Assembly: GCF_022682495.2 (NCBI RefSeq)
Contig: NC_071391.1
Coordinates: forward strand, 42,189,998-42,253,997
DNA: 64,000 nucleotides
DNA from: Desmodus rotundus
Lineage: Eukaryota > Chordata > Mammalia > Chiroptera > Phyllostomidae
Reading direction: 5' to 3'
In this document: positions 23,082 to 34,803 of the stretch, in pieces
Position numbering within the stretch: position 1 is the stretch's first letter
Layout of the letters: every line of letters starts with the position of its first letter
Translations under genes and position numbers: made by a program
The notes under the pieces: model-generated
What the model saw: only the letters and a program-made list of their open reading frames with translations
Told to the model about the DNA's origin: nothing
The model's database searches: none

Positions 23082-24993
23082 GGGAGAACCAAGATGGCGG
23101 TGCAGGTAGACACACCGCGCCTCCTTGCACAACCAGAACTGACAGAAAATCGAACGGCAAGGAAGTCCGACACCAAGGAAATAAAAAATAAACATTCATC
23201 CAGACCTGTCGGAGGGGCGGAGATGGGCAGCCGGGGTGGAGAGGATTGGCGTTGCCGTGGCGGGACCGAGACTGGCGGAGTGTGGGACAAACGGAGCAGG
23301 CAGTCTGACCAGTAGCAAACCCTGTGGCCCCACATTCGTGCACAGATAAACTGGACAAACGGCGGGGAGCGAGGCAGACCACGCAACCAGGGCTCCAGCG
23401 TGGGGAAATAAAGCATCAAACCTCTCATGGAAAACGCCCGTGGGGGTTGGGGCGGCAGCAGGAGAGACTCCCAGCCTCACAGGAGAGGTCATTGGAGAGA
23501 CCCACAGGGGCCTAGGGCATGCACAAGCCCACCCACTTGGGAACCAGCACCAGAGGGGCCCAGTTTGATTGTGGGTAGCAGAGTGAGAGATTGAGGTCCG
23601 GTGGAGAGTGGAGCAGGCACCATTGCTCCCTCTCGGCCCCTCCCCCACATACAGCATCAAAGCACAGTGACCAGCATTACCCTGCCTCGGTGGACACCTA
23701 AGGCTCCACCCCTTTAAGTAACTGATGCGCCAAGACCAAAAAAAAAAAAAAAAAAAAAAAAGGCCCAAATGACAGAACACTTCAAAGCTCCAGAAAAAAA
23801 TACAACTAAGCGAGGAAGAGATAGCCAACCTATCGGATGCACAGTTCAAAACACTGGTTATCAAGACGCTCACAGAATGGGTTGAATTGGTTCAAAAACA
23901 AGATGAAAAAATGAAGCCTATGCTAAGAGAAACAAAGGAAAATGTACAGGGAACCAATAGTGATGCGAAGGAAACTGGGACTGAAATCAACGGTGTGGAC
24001 CAGAAGGAAGGAAGAAAGAAACATCCAACCAGAAAAGAATGAAGAAACAAGAACTCAGAAAAATGAGGAGAGGCTTAAGAACCTCCAGGACATCTTGAAA
24101 CGTTCTAACATCCGAATTATAGCGGTGCCAGAAGGAGAAGAGGAAGAACAAAATATTGAAAACTTATTTGAACAAATAATGAAGGAGAACTTCCCCAGTC
24201 TGGCAAAGGAAATAGACTTCCAGGAAGTCCAGGAAGCTCAGAGAGTCCCAAAGAAGCTGGACCCAAGCAGGAACACACCAAGGCACATCATAATTACATT
24301 ACCCAAGATTAAACAGGAGAGAATCTTAGAAGCAGCAAGAGAAAAGGAGACAGTTACCTACAAAGGACTTCCCATAAGACTGTCAGCTGATTTCTCAAAA
24401 GAGACTTTACAGGCAAGAAGTAGTCCAAGTCATGAAAGGCAAGGCCCTACATCCAAGATTACTGTATCCAGCAAAGCTATCACTTAGAATGGAAGGGAAG
24501 ATAAAGTGCTTCTTTAAGATAAGGTCACGTTAAAGAAGTTCATCATCACCAAGCCCTTATTATATGAAATGTTAAAGGGAGTTACCTAAGAAAAAGAAGA
24601 TCAAAAATAGGAACAGGAAAAATGACAGCAAACTCACAGTTATTAATGACCACACCGAAAACAAAAACAAGAGCAAACTAGGCAAACAACTAGAACAGGA
24701 ACAGAACCATAGAGATGGAGATCACATGGAGGGTTGTCAATAGGGGAGTGGGAGAGGAAGAGGGGGGGGAAAGGTACAGAGAATAAGTAGCATAGATGAT
24801 AGGTGGAAAAAAGACAGGGGGAGGGTAAGAATAGTGTAGGAAATGTAGAAGCCAAAGAACTTATAAGTATGACCCATGGACATGAAATATAGGGGGGGAA
24901 TGTGGGAGGGAGGGAGTGGGCAGGATGGAGTGGAGTGAGGGGGGCGGAAAATGGGACAACGGTAATAGCATAATCAATAAATATATTTAAAAA
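23082..24993 (+). mobile_element. Half-L1 (HAL1-like) element, plus orientation
   Basis: Starts 'gggagaaccaagatggcggtg' (L1 5' UTR start), has a GC-rich 5' UTR, an internal A-run at about 23738-23761, then an ORF1-like frame (readable about 23942-24487). It passes directly into an L1 3' UTR ('cacatggagggttgtcaataggg') and poly(A), without any ORF2. ORF1p is the RNA-binding L1 nucleic-acid chaperone. Here the conserved part (NIENLFEQIMKENFP, TPRHIIITLPKIK) is present but the C-terminus is out of frame after a 14-nt deletion relative to the copy at 63424. The element therefore depends on L1 ORF2p supplied in trans and is itself dead. It forms the left end of the inverted OR2D3 block. Confidence 0.85.
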
Positions 24994-25009
24994 AAAACCC
25001 AACAACACA
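24994..25009 (-). repeat. Half of HAL1 target-site duplication 2 (inverted)
   Basis: AAAACCCAACAACACA at the tail of the left half-L1 is the reverse complement of TGTGTTGTTGGGTTTT at 37108-37123. The unoccupied site is present once in copy 2 at 59782-59797. The A end is ambiguous because it merges with the poly(A) tail. Confidence 0.82.
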
Positions 25010-27199
25010 TCTCATGTTTACTAGGGAAATTTTGGGTGCAGTTTCTAAGACAAGGAACAAGACAAAGAAGGATACTGTTCTCACCACTACTGTTTAGCAT
25101 AGTACTGAGAGTAATAAAGGATACCATGAAGAAAAAATATATAAGTAGTGTAGGACATAAGAAACAGAAGATAAGATGTAAAACTGTACTACTTGCTTAT
25201 CATGTATGATTACCAATCTAGAGAACAAACAACAAAAGTCAACAAACAAACTGTTAGAAGTTGTAAAGAAAGATGTGCAAGTTTTCTGTATTGGAGCTCA
25301 AACTTAGAAAATTTAAAACCATTTTACTACCTCTCTACCAGCAATAGCCAATTAAAAACGTAACTTTAAAAACAGGGTACAATTCGACAATGGCAGCAAA
25401 AGTCATAAACTATGTGGCAATGAATCATGGGGGTAACAAATTAGCCCTAGTAAAGTACAAGATGACTTGAATAAATGGGGAGATATTTCATCTTTTGGAT
25501 CAGTTGACTTTAATATTATAGAGATATCATTTCTCCTCAAATGGATCTATAAATTTAGGGTAATACCAATCACCATTCCAATTGGATGTTTAGAGTAACC
25601 CAAGAGATTTACCTTTACATGTATGTGGAGAAATAATCTACACATCGTCAGAGTGTTGAAACAGGTGATATAGGAAAGCCCTACCAGGTGTTAAGACATA
25701 TTGCTAAGCCCCGAAAATAAAAGCCAGTGGTATTGGTGCAAAAATTGACTAATAAACAAATGGGGCAGGATTTAGAGCTTATGGACAGACCTCTACGTAA
25801 ATTTAATGTGAAACAAAGGTAATTCCAAATATCATTAGGCAGAGGACAAATAGTTTAGTAAATAGTGTTGGTAAAAATTAGTTCACTACAAGGGGAAAAA
25901 GACAACTGAATTCCTGCCTAATCTGACAGAAGGAGGTGGTCGATAAATGGATTAAGTATCTAAAAGTTATGAGAAAACAATGACATTATAGAAGAAAACA
26001 TAGCAGTATATCTAGTGACCTAGAGTCAAGAAATTCCAAAGCATAGCCCATAAGGATAAATTTTCTGAATTTGATTTCATCAAAATCCGGGAAATTGTTT
26101 AGTAAAAACCATTAAGAACATAGATAAAAGATAGATGAGAAAATAGATAAAATATTTGTTTTACCTGAAGCCAACAACAAATAATATCTTACTATCAGGT
26201 ATTTGCAATGAATTCTAAAAAATCAACAAGAAGAGGAAGAATCCCATCCCCTAAAAAGAAAACAGAGCAGAAAATGTATAAAGGGAATTTACACACAAAA
26301 AAAGAAGAATAACTTTAAAGGGCTACATCTAAATATATATATCAAATATAAAGCAAAGCTCTAATTCATTAATAAATAAAAGTTTACAAAGTAAACAATC
26401 AAAGAGATATTTATTTGCTTGTATTAGCGATGCAGAAAGTAGAAATTCAGATGCAATAAAGTGATGGCAAAACAGTAGAAAATAGAAGAGCACATTTACC
26501 TTTGTGATGAGCTAGAGCCATTCTGGGAAGGAATCCAGGATTACTTGGTCATCTTATGCTTATGCTTAGTCTATGACGTAACAGGTACTGAGCCAAAAAC
26601 ATTCTCACACAGACCCATTATTGGGATATTTGTGGTTCTTTTATTTGTGTTGATGATTTTTGTGTAACTTGGACATCCCTCCCTGAGAGAGGAAATCAGT
26701 GAAAATGCAGTGGGTGAACACCAAGGACAGGATGCTCCACAGCAGTCAGAAGAGACTGGAGGTACATGTGGCAATGGGAACGATCTCCAAGACTTAGAAC
26801 TGAGTGAGAAAGCAAGAAACAAAGAGACACTTAGTACAACATCACTTCTATAAATGAAAAATACTTATACAAATAAAGTAATCCCTGTGTAAGAACTGAA
26901 TAAAGGCACTGCATACATTAGAATGGTTATGAGGTCAGTGGGAATCATGTATAAGTATATTTTAAGCAAGTAATCAGTAAAATAAATGTATAGATAAATA
27001 ATAAACAAGAGAGGGGCTTTGAAATCAGTAATCATGGTAATATGTCATACATTTAGGAATGTACTTTAATTTAACTCTTCACACCGGAGATCAAACAAAT
27101 AAACAACAGGAGGAATTAAGATTGCATGGTACTCCTCTAGAAATAGAAAATCAGAAAAGGGACAGACTAGGGAGTATAAAAAGGAGCCAAATTTAGCAG

Positions 27200-27710
27200 G
27201 AGTTTATTTGTCATGTTTTTCCATTGATTTTGGGGGATAACATTGGTTAATAATTTTGTATACGTTTCAAATGTACAAATGTATAACACTTCATCTGTGT
27301 ATTCCATTGTGTGCCCGCCACCCAAAGTCTAGTCCTGTTTTGTCACCACATATTGACCCCATTCACTCTCTTCATCCTTCACCCAGGCCCCCTCCCCTCT
27401 GGTATCCACCACAGTCTTGTCTGTGTCTATGACTTTTTTTGCTATTTGTTTTACATCCCATATTTGAGTGAAATCATATGGTTCTTGCCCTTTTCTTACG
27501 CATTTCTCATAATACTCTCAAGATCCATTCATGTTGTTGTGAGTGGCAATGTTTCATCTTTTATGGCTGAGTAGTAGTCCATTGCTTAAGTCTTCCAGAT
27601 CTTCTTTATCCAATCATCAGTCGAAGGACAGTTGAGTTCTCTCCATGTCCTGGCTATTGTAAATAAAGCTGCAGTGAACACAGGGGCACATATATGCTTT
27701 TAGTATCTGG
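27200..27710 (-). mobile_element. Old L1 tail in block B, copy 1
   Basis: Plus-strand text 'tacgtttcaaatgtacaaatgtataacac', 'tttatggctgagtagtagtccattg' and 'cctggctattgtaaataaagctgcagtgaacacaggggcacatat' is antisense L1 ORF2 end and 3' UTR. The same element is in copy 2 at about 57105-57615 in opposite orientation, so it predates the duplication. Confidence 0.72.
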
Positions 27711-28836
27711 TGTACAAGACATTTGAAATTGATAGGAAATTATCTCCTAAGTGGTGGTAAGTGACTATGTGGGGGAAAAACTAAGGACACCTATCTCATT
27801 CCTTGTATCAAAATAAATTCTAGATGTATCAAGATATAAGAAAGTCATACATGTATGCAAAACTATGAAAATCTTACAGAAAAAATAAATGATTTTTAAA
27901 AGCATTATTTTTCATAACAGAGGCCTTTCAAATCTTAATCCAAAAATCAGAAGTCATAAAGAAAAAGACTGATTGGTATGCTTAGGTTGAATTATAAATC
28001 ACATGTGTGATACCAATATCCATAAGGAAAGTCAAGTAGCAAAGTGGAAAAAGACTTATTTCCAAGGAAAAAATCAAACATCCAATTTTTTCATAATATT
28101 TAAAGGTTTTACAAAGTGGTAAATGTTGAACAGCCCAATTAAAGAAAATTAGCAAAGGAAACAGTTCTTTCACAGTAAAAGAAATAAAAGTGATTAATAA
28201 ACATATAAAATTATGCTCATCCTCAAGTACAGTTAAAGAATTATGTAATAAAATAGCAAAATTGACAAGTGTAACACCAGTTGTTAGTAAAGCTATAACT
28301 AAATAGGAACTTTTGTGCAATTTCAGAGGGAGTATAAATCAACACAACTGACAATGTCTACTGATATTTTAAAAGAATATGCCTTGAGACCCAGCAACTA
28401 AGCCTCAGGAAACTTACTCTTTAAATACATTTGACAAAGACACAAAGACATATCTGCAAAGAAATGTTGTTTGAAAGTGTAAAGATTGGAAATAACCCAA
28501 ATGTCCATTAATGTGGATATTGTTAAATAAATCATGGCATATTATACCACAGAACATAATCCATTTATTTCTATGAGTTACATGTATATGTGCTGTGAAA
28601 ACAAAGCTAAGTAAACTATAAAGTAATGTGTAAGCCAAACCACGAAACCAGTGAAATAGTAGAAATCAAGTTAATAACATTTCCTCAATGTGATTGATTG
28701 ATGTTTTGCAGACCGTAAATTGCCACATGAAATGTGACCTGGGGACTATCAGCATCAGGGTGCCTCCTTGAGTCCCACATGCCTGTACTTCCTACCACCT
28801 GATAACTCAATCCTTCCACCATTTTCTCTTCCATCC

Positions 28837-29390
28837 TTTAGGATTCAGATGCAATGGATACAACATTTAAATGTAAAACTTGCCTTCAATTTTTCTTCAT
28901 TAGCTTGAGAGAACTATAGGACTTTCATTTTCATGTGGCCAAAACAAAGTCTTGCTTTAACAGTTTAAGAAGCAAATAGTTTAAGAAATAGTTGTATGCA
29001 AAATGGCCTTTGACTCTGAATTATCCCCACAGAAGAAAGGTTTGACTTGACAACCATTAAAAGTCTGCAACTTTAAGAGAACACCATACACAAAACTCCT
29101 GTTATCATGTGGCTATCAGGACAGTACTAAACCAATTAACTCTATCACTTAAGATTATCACCTTAACAGCCATACTGAAAGGAGAGTGCACCCCTTCAAT
29201 CAAGTTGCATTACTCACATAGAAAGTTGGCATCCTCATAATCCAGTATATGTCATTGTCCTTTTTATTTAATCGCCATATAAATGAAAACAGAAGTTGGA
29301 TAACTTGTAAACCTCTGGGAACATATCTGCTGATGTCATTGGAATGACATTGGTGTACAGTTGGAAAGATTTAGAGACTTTAGTCTGTGC
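28837..29390. other. 554-bp segment present only in copy 1 of block B
   Basis: The flanks 'ttctcttccatcc' (left) and 'tttcaaatgtaacaccaagtgccctagg' (right) are adjacent in copy 2 (about 55965-55990, reversed). A TTT is shared at both ends of the extra segment, so a microhomology deletion in copy 2 is the simpler reading. The segment holds no open frame or repeat I recognise. Confidence 0.75.
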
Positions 29391-31239
29391 TTTCAAATGT
29401 AACACCAAGTGCCCTAGGATGTCTCAGAGGATGGAAAGATAATAAAATTGAGGGCTGTTAAATCTCCAAGGGAATCCCTCATTTACATCACTCTCAGCAC
29501 TGCACCTTCAAATATTCCCCTGAAGGAAAACCTGCTGTTCAGAACTGGGGTCTAGGAAAATTGGAGTCTGTACCTTCAGTCAAAGAAGGCTAAAGGCTGG
29601 GGATGAGGTCACACTCCTAGGATGAGTCCAGTGCAGGACTTGAGAGGCATTGCTTAGGAGCCAACCTAGAGTTGGTGCTGTACTTCCAGAGTGGATCTGC
29701 AGGCTGCAGAAATCACTCTCCCCCACACTCCATCCTGGATTCCTAAACCAGTGACTGCTCAGCCCCCTGTCTGCCTGCTCTCTGCCCTCAGGTGAGAGTG
29801 GGAAAGCTGCTGCTGAGCCTCAGTCTGCAGGATTCTGCACTACTGACTGGGGGGTTGCAGTGGGGGTGCAAATGGTGTTGGGAAAAATGAACCTTGTCAT
29901 TTATTCTCCTACACATGCCCTGTTTCCTTGCCAATCTCTCAGAGTCAGCAGATCTATTTCTATGCTTCTTTAGAAACTCAACCTAAAATCCTCTTCCAGA
30001 CTTTCCTCTTAGGGAAGAGGCTGTTTCCAGAGACATCCCACTCTGCCTGACTCTGCCTCCCATGCCCTCTGCTGTCAGCCCTTCAGTTTGCATCATTCCC
30101 CGCAGCTGGCATTTGTTCCCCCATCTCCCACTGAACAGGCAGAGGGCCTGAAGGAAACTAGAAACCTTACTTTGAGGAACCTCATCCAAAGCCTCTTGAT
30201 CTTGAGAAGGCTCTGAGTCTAGGAGATGTGAGGGAACCAGGTCTATATGGGACACTGTTCTAGGGATGCTGGCATTGCCGCTTCCAACCCCTTTGTGAGT
30301 AAGGGCAGGTGGAGGAGAGGGGGTCCCATGACATCAGTGCTGTCCATCTAGTCCAGAGGAGGATACTGAACCCCACCGCTGGTTCCTCCACAGCTACACC
30401 CTATTCTGCGAGGTCCTACCCATACAAGCCAGGCATGGTGGGTTCCCACCTACCCAGCCTTGGTCAGTATCCAATTGGCTCAGTATCCAAGTGCCTGCTC
30501 TGTGACTCCTTCTGTTACGGTGAAAGATTTGGTGCCCGTGAGGGTTCACATATAAGAATATGAAACACATGTGAGTATATCCGTGATGTGTGGACGTGTA
30601 CATGTTTGTATGGGATATGGTTTTATGTAGCATGAGGTATGTGTGGATAATGGTGCACATGTATGCAGTTGTGTGTGTCACAGTCATTATGCAGAGATTT
30701 CTGGAAAGGCCGTGTTAGTTACAATGCTGTTAGGGCCTCAATGGATAAAAAGTTCATTACTCATGCTTTTGGTTTGAGGGAAAGAGCCAGACTCCCAGAT
30801 CTCTTCCTGCTTCCCCTCGTCCTTCTGCTCTTCTCCACATATCTGGGTCCAGCTTTCTGTCCCTGCTTTCTTCTAACTTCTATTTCCTTTATTCTATTTT
30901 AACCACTCTTAATGTTTCCTTCCTCACCTTCTGCCCGCAGTATATAAAGAGACATCCTGTTGAATTAATTAGTAAAGTTCATAGATGAAATCTTTGGAGT
31001 GTAAAAGAATGAATGATTATTCCTGGCCTTTCTTGGAATGTAAATGTACAACAGTTCTTTGTTTTACCTCCTTTTTCACTCCTTTGTTACTCTCCTTTTC
31101 CGTCTGCAGAGTAAATCATCTTCTTCCCCATGCCACATACACACACATGTGTCCATAAGCATTCAAATCCTACCTCTGAGAGATAGGCAAGTGTTCTTTG
31201 TATTTACTGTGCAGTCTGTACCTGGGTTTAAATTACAAC
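29391..31239. other. Intergenic part of block B upstream of OR2D3
   Basis: About 29500-30500 is comparatively GC-rich unique-looking DNA, well preserved in both copies. A (TG)-rich patch lies near 30560-30690. Several open frames of 80-100 codons here are interrupted or start differently in the other copy, so none is supported as a gene. It could include OR2D3 5' non-coding exons, which cannot be recognised from sequence alone. Confidence 0.35.
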
Positions 31240-31242
31240 CAC

Positions 31243-31480
31243 TGCCCTGACCAGTGTGGCTTACTTGGTGGGCATCGTCCCACAAGGCAAAAGTTTGCTA
31301 GTTCTGTCCCAGTCTGGCCACATGCCTGGGCTGTGGTTTGGTTTTCCTGATTAGGGAGCTGGTCAGGGCACGTATGAGAGGCAACCCATCAGTGTTTCTC
31401 TCGCACACACATTGGTGTTTCTCTATCTCTCTTTCCCCGCACTTTCCTTCTCTCTAAAAATAAGTAAATAAATTACTGTA
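31243..31480 (+). mobile_element. VES-type SINE upstream of OR2D3 (copy 1)
   Basis: Starts 'ccctgaccagtgtggcttacttggtgggcatcgtcccacaaggc', has 'cacatgcctgggctgtggtttgg' and 'agagaggcaacccatcagtgtttctctcgcac', ending with a CT tract and AAATAAGTAAATAAAT. Its partner is at 53895-54126 in copy 2. It ends about 190 bases before the OR2D3 start codon. Confidence 0.85.
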
Positions 31481-31672
31481 AAAAATTACAACCAAGTAAT
31501 AAGAATAAAAATGTTATATTTAGCATTAATTAGAACAAGTTGGATAGCAAAAGAGCTAAAAATATCCAAGTAGGTGTCAGTTTTAATTGAGCCTCTTCTA
31601 CAGGCCTTGACATCAGAAACGCAAAGTTTTTCTTGGTGGTGGTGCCAAACAGGTAAATAGGCATAACTCTCA

Positions 31673-32617
31673 ATGGGAGAAGAAAACCAAACCTTTGTGG
31701 CTGAGTTCATCTTCCTCGGCCTTTCACGGGACTTGCAGACCCAGATCCTGCTGTTTATTCTTTTCCTCATCATTTATCTGTTGACTGTGCTTGGAAACAT
31801 GCTAATCATCATTCTCACCTTCATGGATTCTCGGCTTCACACGCCCATGTATTTGTTTCTTCGAAACCTGTCTTTTGCAGATCTTTGCTTCTCTACTAGC
31901 ATTGTCCCTCAGGTGTTGGTCCACTTCCTGGTAACTAGGAAAATTATTTCTTTTGGAGGGTGCGTGGCCCAGATATTTGTCTTCCTTCTGGTGGGGTGCA
32001 CAGAGTGCGTGCTGCTGGCGGTGATGTCCTATGACCGGTATGTGGCTGTCTGCAAGCCCCTGCACTACTCCACCATCACGACACAACAGGTGTGTCTCCA
32101 GCTGGCGCTAGCATCCTGGGCCAGTGGGACAATAGTGTCTCTGGTGGACACCACCTTCACCTTCCAGCTTCCCTATCGAGGGCAGAACATTATAAACCAC
32201 TACTTTTGTGAACCTCCTGCACTCCTGAAGGTGGCTTCGGCAGACACCTACAGCACTGAAATGGGCATCTTTGCAATGGGTGTGGTCATGCTCCTAGCTC
32301 CTGTCTCCCTGGTCCTTGTCTCCTACTGGCATATTATCTCCACTGTGATGCAGATGCAGTCAGGGGAGGGTAGGCTCAAGGCTTTCTCCACCTGTTGCTC
32401 CCACCTCATTGTCATCATCCTTTTCTATGGGTCAGGAATATTCAGCTACATGCGGCCAAACTCCAAGACCACCAAAGAGCGAGATAAGACGATATCCGTG
32501 TTTTATTCAGTGGTGATGCCAATGTTGAACCCCATTATTTATAGCCTGCGAAACAAGGATGTGAAAGGGGCTCTCAGGAAACTAACGAGAAGAAAGACTT
32601 TTTCTCAGAGGCAGTGA
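31673..32617 (+). CDS. OR2D3: Olfactory receptor OR2D3, copy 1 (intact)
   Basis: A single-exon open frame of 314 codons, the usual length of a class II olfactory receptor, a seven-helix GPCR of the olfactory cilia membrane acting through G-olf. The start MGEENQT gives an N-glycosylation site at Asn5. Family motifs: GN at 41-42, LHTPMY 55-60, [10 protein letters not shown] 118-127 at the end of TM3, SY at 217-218, KAFSTC 236-241 in TM6, [13 protein letters not shown] 283-295 in TM7. Loop cysteines 97 and 179 are present. Close agreement over the whole length to the OR2D3 I know fixes the name. Variations: Cys242 and Met282 where relatives usually have Gly and Thr. By hand count it differs from the copy at 52753-53697 at 18 residues. 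In human OR2D3 reads in the same direction as ZNF215; here it is opposite, because the block has been inverted. Confidence 0.93.
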   Translation: MGEENQTFVAEFIFLGLSRDLQTQILLFILFLIIYLLTVLGNMLIIILTFMDSRLHTPMYLFLRNLSFADLCFSTSIVPQVLVHFLVTRKIISFGGCVAQIFVFLLVGCTECVLLAVMSYDRYVAVCKPLHYSTITTQQVCLQLALASWASGTIVSLVDTTFTFQLPYRGQNIINHYFCEPPALLKVASADTYSTEMGIFAMGVVMLLAPVSLVLVSYWHIISTVMQMQSGEGRLKAFSTCCSHLIVIILFYGSGIFSYMRPNSKTTKERDKTISVFYSVVMPMLNPIIYSLRNKDVKGALRKLTRRKTFSQRQ

Positions 32618-32715
32618 CCTCTGGGTTTCACTTTACCATCTATGGTAACATTCTTAAAAGAGGAGCAGAACTCAAATAGGCAGTTATGAACTAGGTCATT
32701 TCAAAAAAAAAACCA

Positions 32716-32935
32716 AGCATGAGGCCCTGTCTGGTGTGGCTCAGTGGCTTAAGCACCTGCCTGCTAACCAAAGGATCACCAGTTTGCTTCCCAGTCATGG
32801 AGCATGCCTGGGTTGTGGGCCAGGTCCCCAGTGAAGGGTGTGCAAGAGGCAACCGCACACTGATGTTTCTCTCTCTCTCTCCCTCCTTTCCCCTCTGTCT
32901 AAAAATAAATAAATAAAATTAAAAAAAATCTTTTT
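32716..32935 (+). mobile_element. VES-type SINE downstream of OR2D3 (copy 1)
   Basis: 'gaggccctgtctggtgtggctcagtggcttaagcacctgcctgctaacc', then 'gagcatgcctgggttgtgggccaggtccccagt', CT-repeats and AAATAAATAAATAAA. The partner in copy 2 is at about 52441-52650. With the upstream SINE it brackets the receptor gene in both copies, so both insertions predate the duplication. Confidence 0.87.
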
Positions 32936-34793
32936 AAAAAAAGTATGAAGGATATGTTCTAGTAACTGAATACTGCACTCTAAGCTAGAACATAGAGGAA
33001 AAAATTAAAAGGATGAAAACGTCGATTATATCATGAATATGAAAACTCTCATGTTATCTTGAAGGAGTTTGCGGTTAAATCATCTAACATGGACATATTT
33101 TAAGCATGGTGACAATGGAGTCTAGGAAGTTTAAACTGGATTATCTTGAAATATGAATGCATGCATGATTCTAATATCAAAGATGTTTCAAGTTTGGATG
33201 TCCCAGTCATAGAAATGTTGGAATAGACTCTGACTAAAACAGTCAAAATATCTGGAAGAGTTTTTAATACTGGGATCATGTACCATAATGTTTCATTTTG
33301 TAAAAAGTACTAGAGGTAATAATGTTTGATAGTTCATAATGTTCTCTCCTGAAACCTCCAGGAAAAGTTTTTTGATTTATCCATCCAAATTTCATATAGT
33401 TATGGGGTATCAGAGTAAAAAATGAATTCAACAGTCTTCTATTCCAACCATGTAATTGAGGCCTAAAGTACTCCATAATATTTTTTATTGAATAAATATC
33501 TAGCATTTGCCTAAAGAAGAATGATATAGCTCCTGACTCTCTTGGGTTGTTCTCTTTCATATATAGTTTTTCTATTACAAATGTGTTCCTCAGGGTAGGT
33601 CAAAACTGATTTTCATGTACCTTGAACTCACTTTTTCTAGTTTTATTCCTAGGACAATTTTTTTATTATCCTTCTAGACCACCACTCATTGAAGTCAGTT
33701 CCCATATTTGCCCCAAATGAATTCTCACACAACCATCCTCTTTTTCTGCTAAAATTCCTTTTTCTAACATATTTTCTATCCCCTCTGTCCAAATTCGAAA
33801 GCCACAGAATCCTGAGCATAATAAAACAGTTACCGTTTTAAGGCACTACGTTTGAGAGGGTTAGTGATGCGGCAATGGACAACTGAAATGCTGAGAGAAT
33901 CATCCTCCTATTCATTCCTTCAAAATAGATGCTGCTGGGCCTTTCTCACACTACCAATGAAAAGCAATCTGCTTGAAACTGCTCTCTCTCAGTCTGTGGA
34001 GGGAGAGGGGGAATAAAGGGCCAGAAAGCTTCTAAAGAAAGAAATACTTAGTATGCACACCTCAAAATCATAGTAAATATCATGCCTCAGCCAGGGCTCT
34101 TAGTGGCAAGTAAAAGGAACTGAGAATGCATGATTAAATCTGAAAGGACAAATATTGGAAAAATGGCGATTCTGGTATTCTGGTCCTCAGCCAGAACCAC
34201 AGGCCCAAACCGTATCACAGAACTACCATCCAACACTAGATGGCGCAATTACCCTGCCAACACCATCAGTGCAGACTCTGCTTCTGGAGCTGCTGCTCTG
34301 CTGAAACTGGAAATTGGGATGTTGCTGCTTCCTCTGCCACTGACATAAAAAGAAAAAAAAAAAAAGAAATTGTGTGATGAAAACACTACCTTAGTCAGAT
34401 GATCAAGTCTAACGTCAACAATGATAAGTCATGTTGAAAGTATGTCTCCTTCAGCTGATATGATTGAAACAGCACTTTCTCTGTGATCTGCCTTCCCCAA
34501 ACTCATAACCTGAACCTACTCACGGGAAGAACATCAGGGAAATTCTAATAGATGAGCTTCCCATAAACTATATGACCAGTACTCCTCAAAGCTGTAAAGG
34601 TTATGGAAAACAAGTCTGAGAAAGTGTCACAGCCAAGAGGAACCTATGGAGGCATGACAACTCAATGTAACATAGTATTTTGACAGATCAGAAAAAGGGT
34701 CAGTAAAAAATAATAATAATAATACAAAAATATAAAGAATCCTAAAGAATTCTCAATAAAGTATGGACTTTAGTCAATAATAAGGTATTGATG
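32936..34793. other. Intergenic right part of block B (copy 1)
   Basis: No gene supported. A 94-codon frame on the minus strand at 33276-33560 is open in both copies, but about nine of roughly 13 base differences change amino acids, so it shows no constraint. About 33790-33890 resembles the tail of an old LTR-type repeat. An A-rich tract is near 34345-34365. Confidence 0.4.
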
Positions 34794-34803
34794 TTATTTT
34801 CTT
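34794..34803 (-). repeat. Other half of HAL1 target-site duplication 1 (inverted)
   Basis: TTATTTTCTT, the reverse complement of AAGAAAATAA at 23072-23081, at the poly(A) side of the minus-oriented half-L1. Confidence 0.85.

Larger units (their letters stand above)
25010..34793 (+). repeat. Segmental duplication copy 1, block B (inverted relative to copy 2)
   Basis: This 9.8-kb block containing OR2D3 is the reverse complement of 50598-59781. The match is recognisable end to end: its left end 'catctcatgtttactagggaaattttgggtgcag' equals the reversed right end of the copy 2 block, and its right end 'gtatggactttagtcaataataaggtattgatg' equals the reversed left end. A hand count over 285 bases near the OR gene gave about 13 differences (4-5%). 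A 554-bp segment (about 28837-29390) is present here but absent from copy 2. Outside OR2D3 and repeats I see no gene. Confidence 0.9.

Noticed and set aside
23196..23873. 225-codon minus-strand frame, and the 282-codon plus-strand frame at 35942-36790
   Set aside because: Both are antisense to the GC-rich 5' part of the half-L1 elements. They are repeat shadows, not genes.
31243..31480. tRNA gene candidate from the B-box-like motif
   Set aside because: The tRNA-like head belongs to a VES SINE with a tRNA-unrelated body and A/T tail. No cloverleaf with intact anticodon arm is evident.
33276..33560. 94-codon frame open in both copies of block B (partner 51825-52109)
   Set aside because: By hand about nine of some 13 differences alter residues. 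That is what unconstrained DNA gives; it stays open only because the copies are young.
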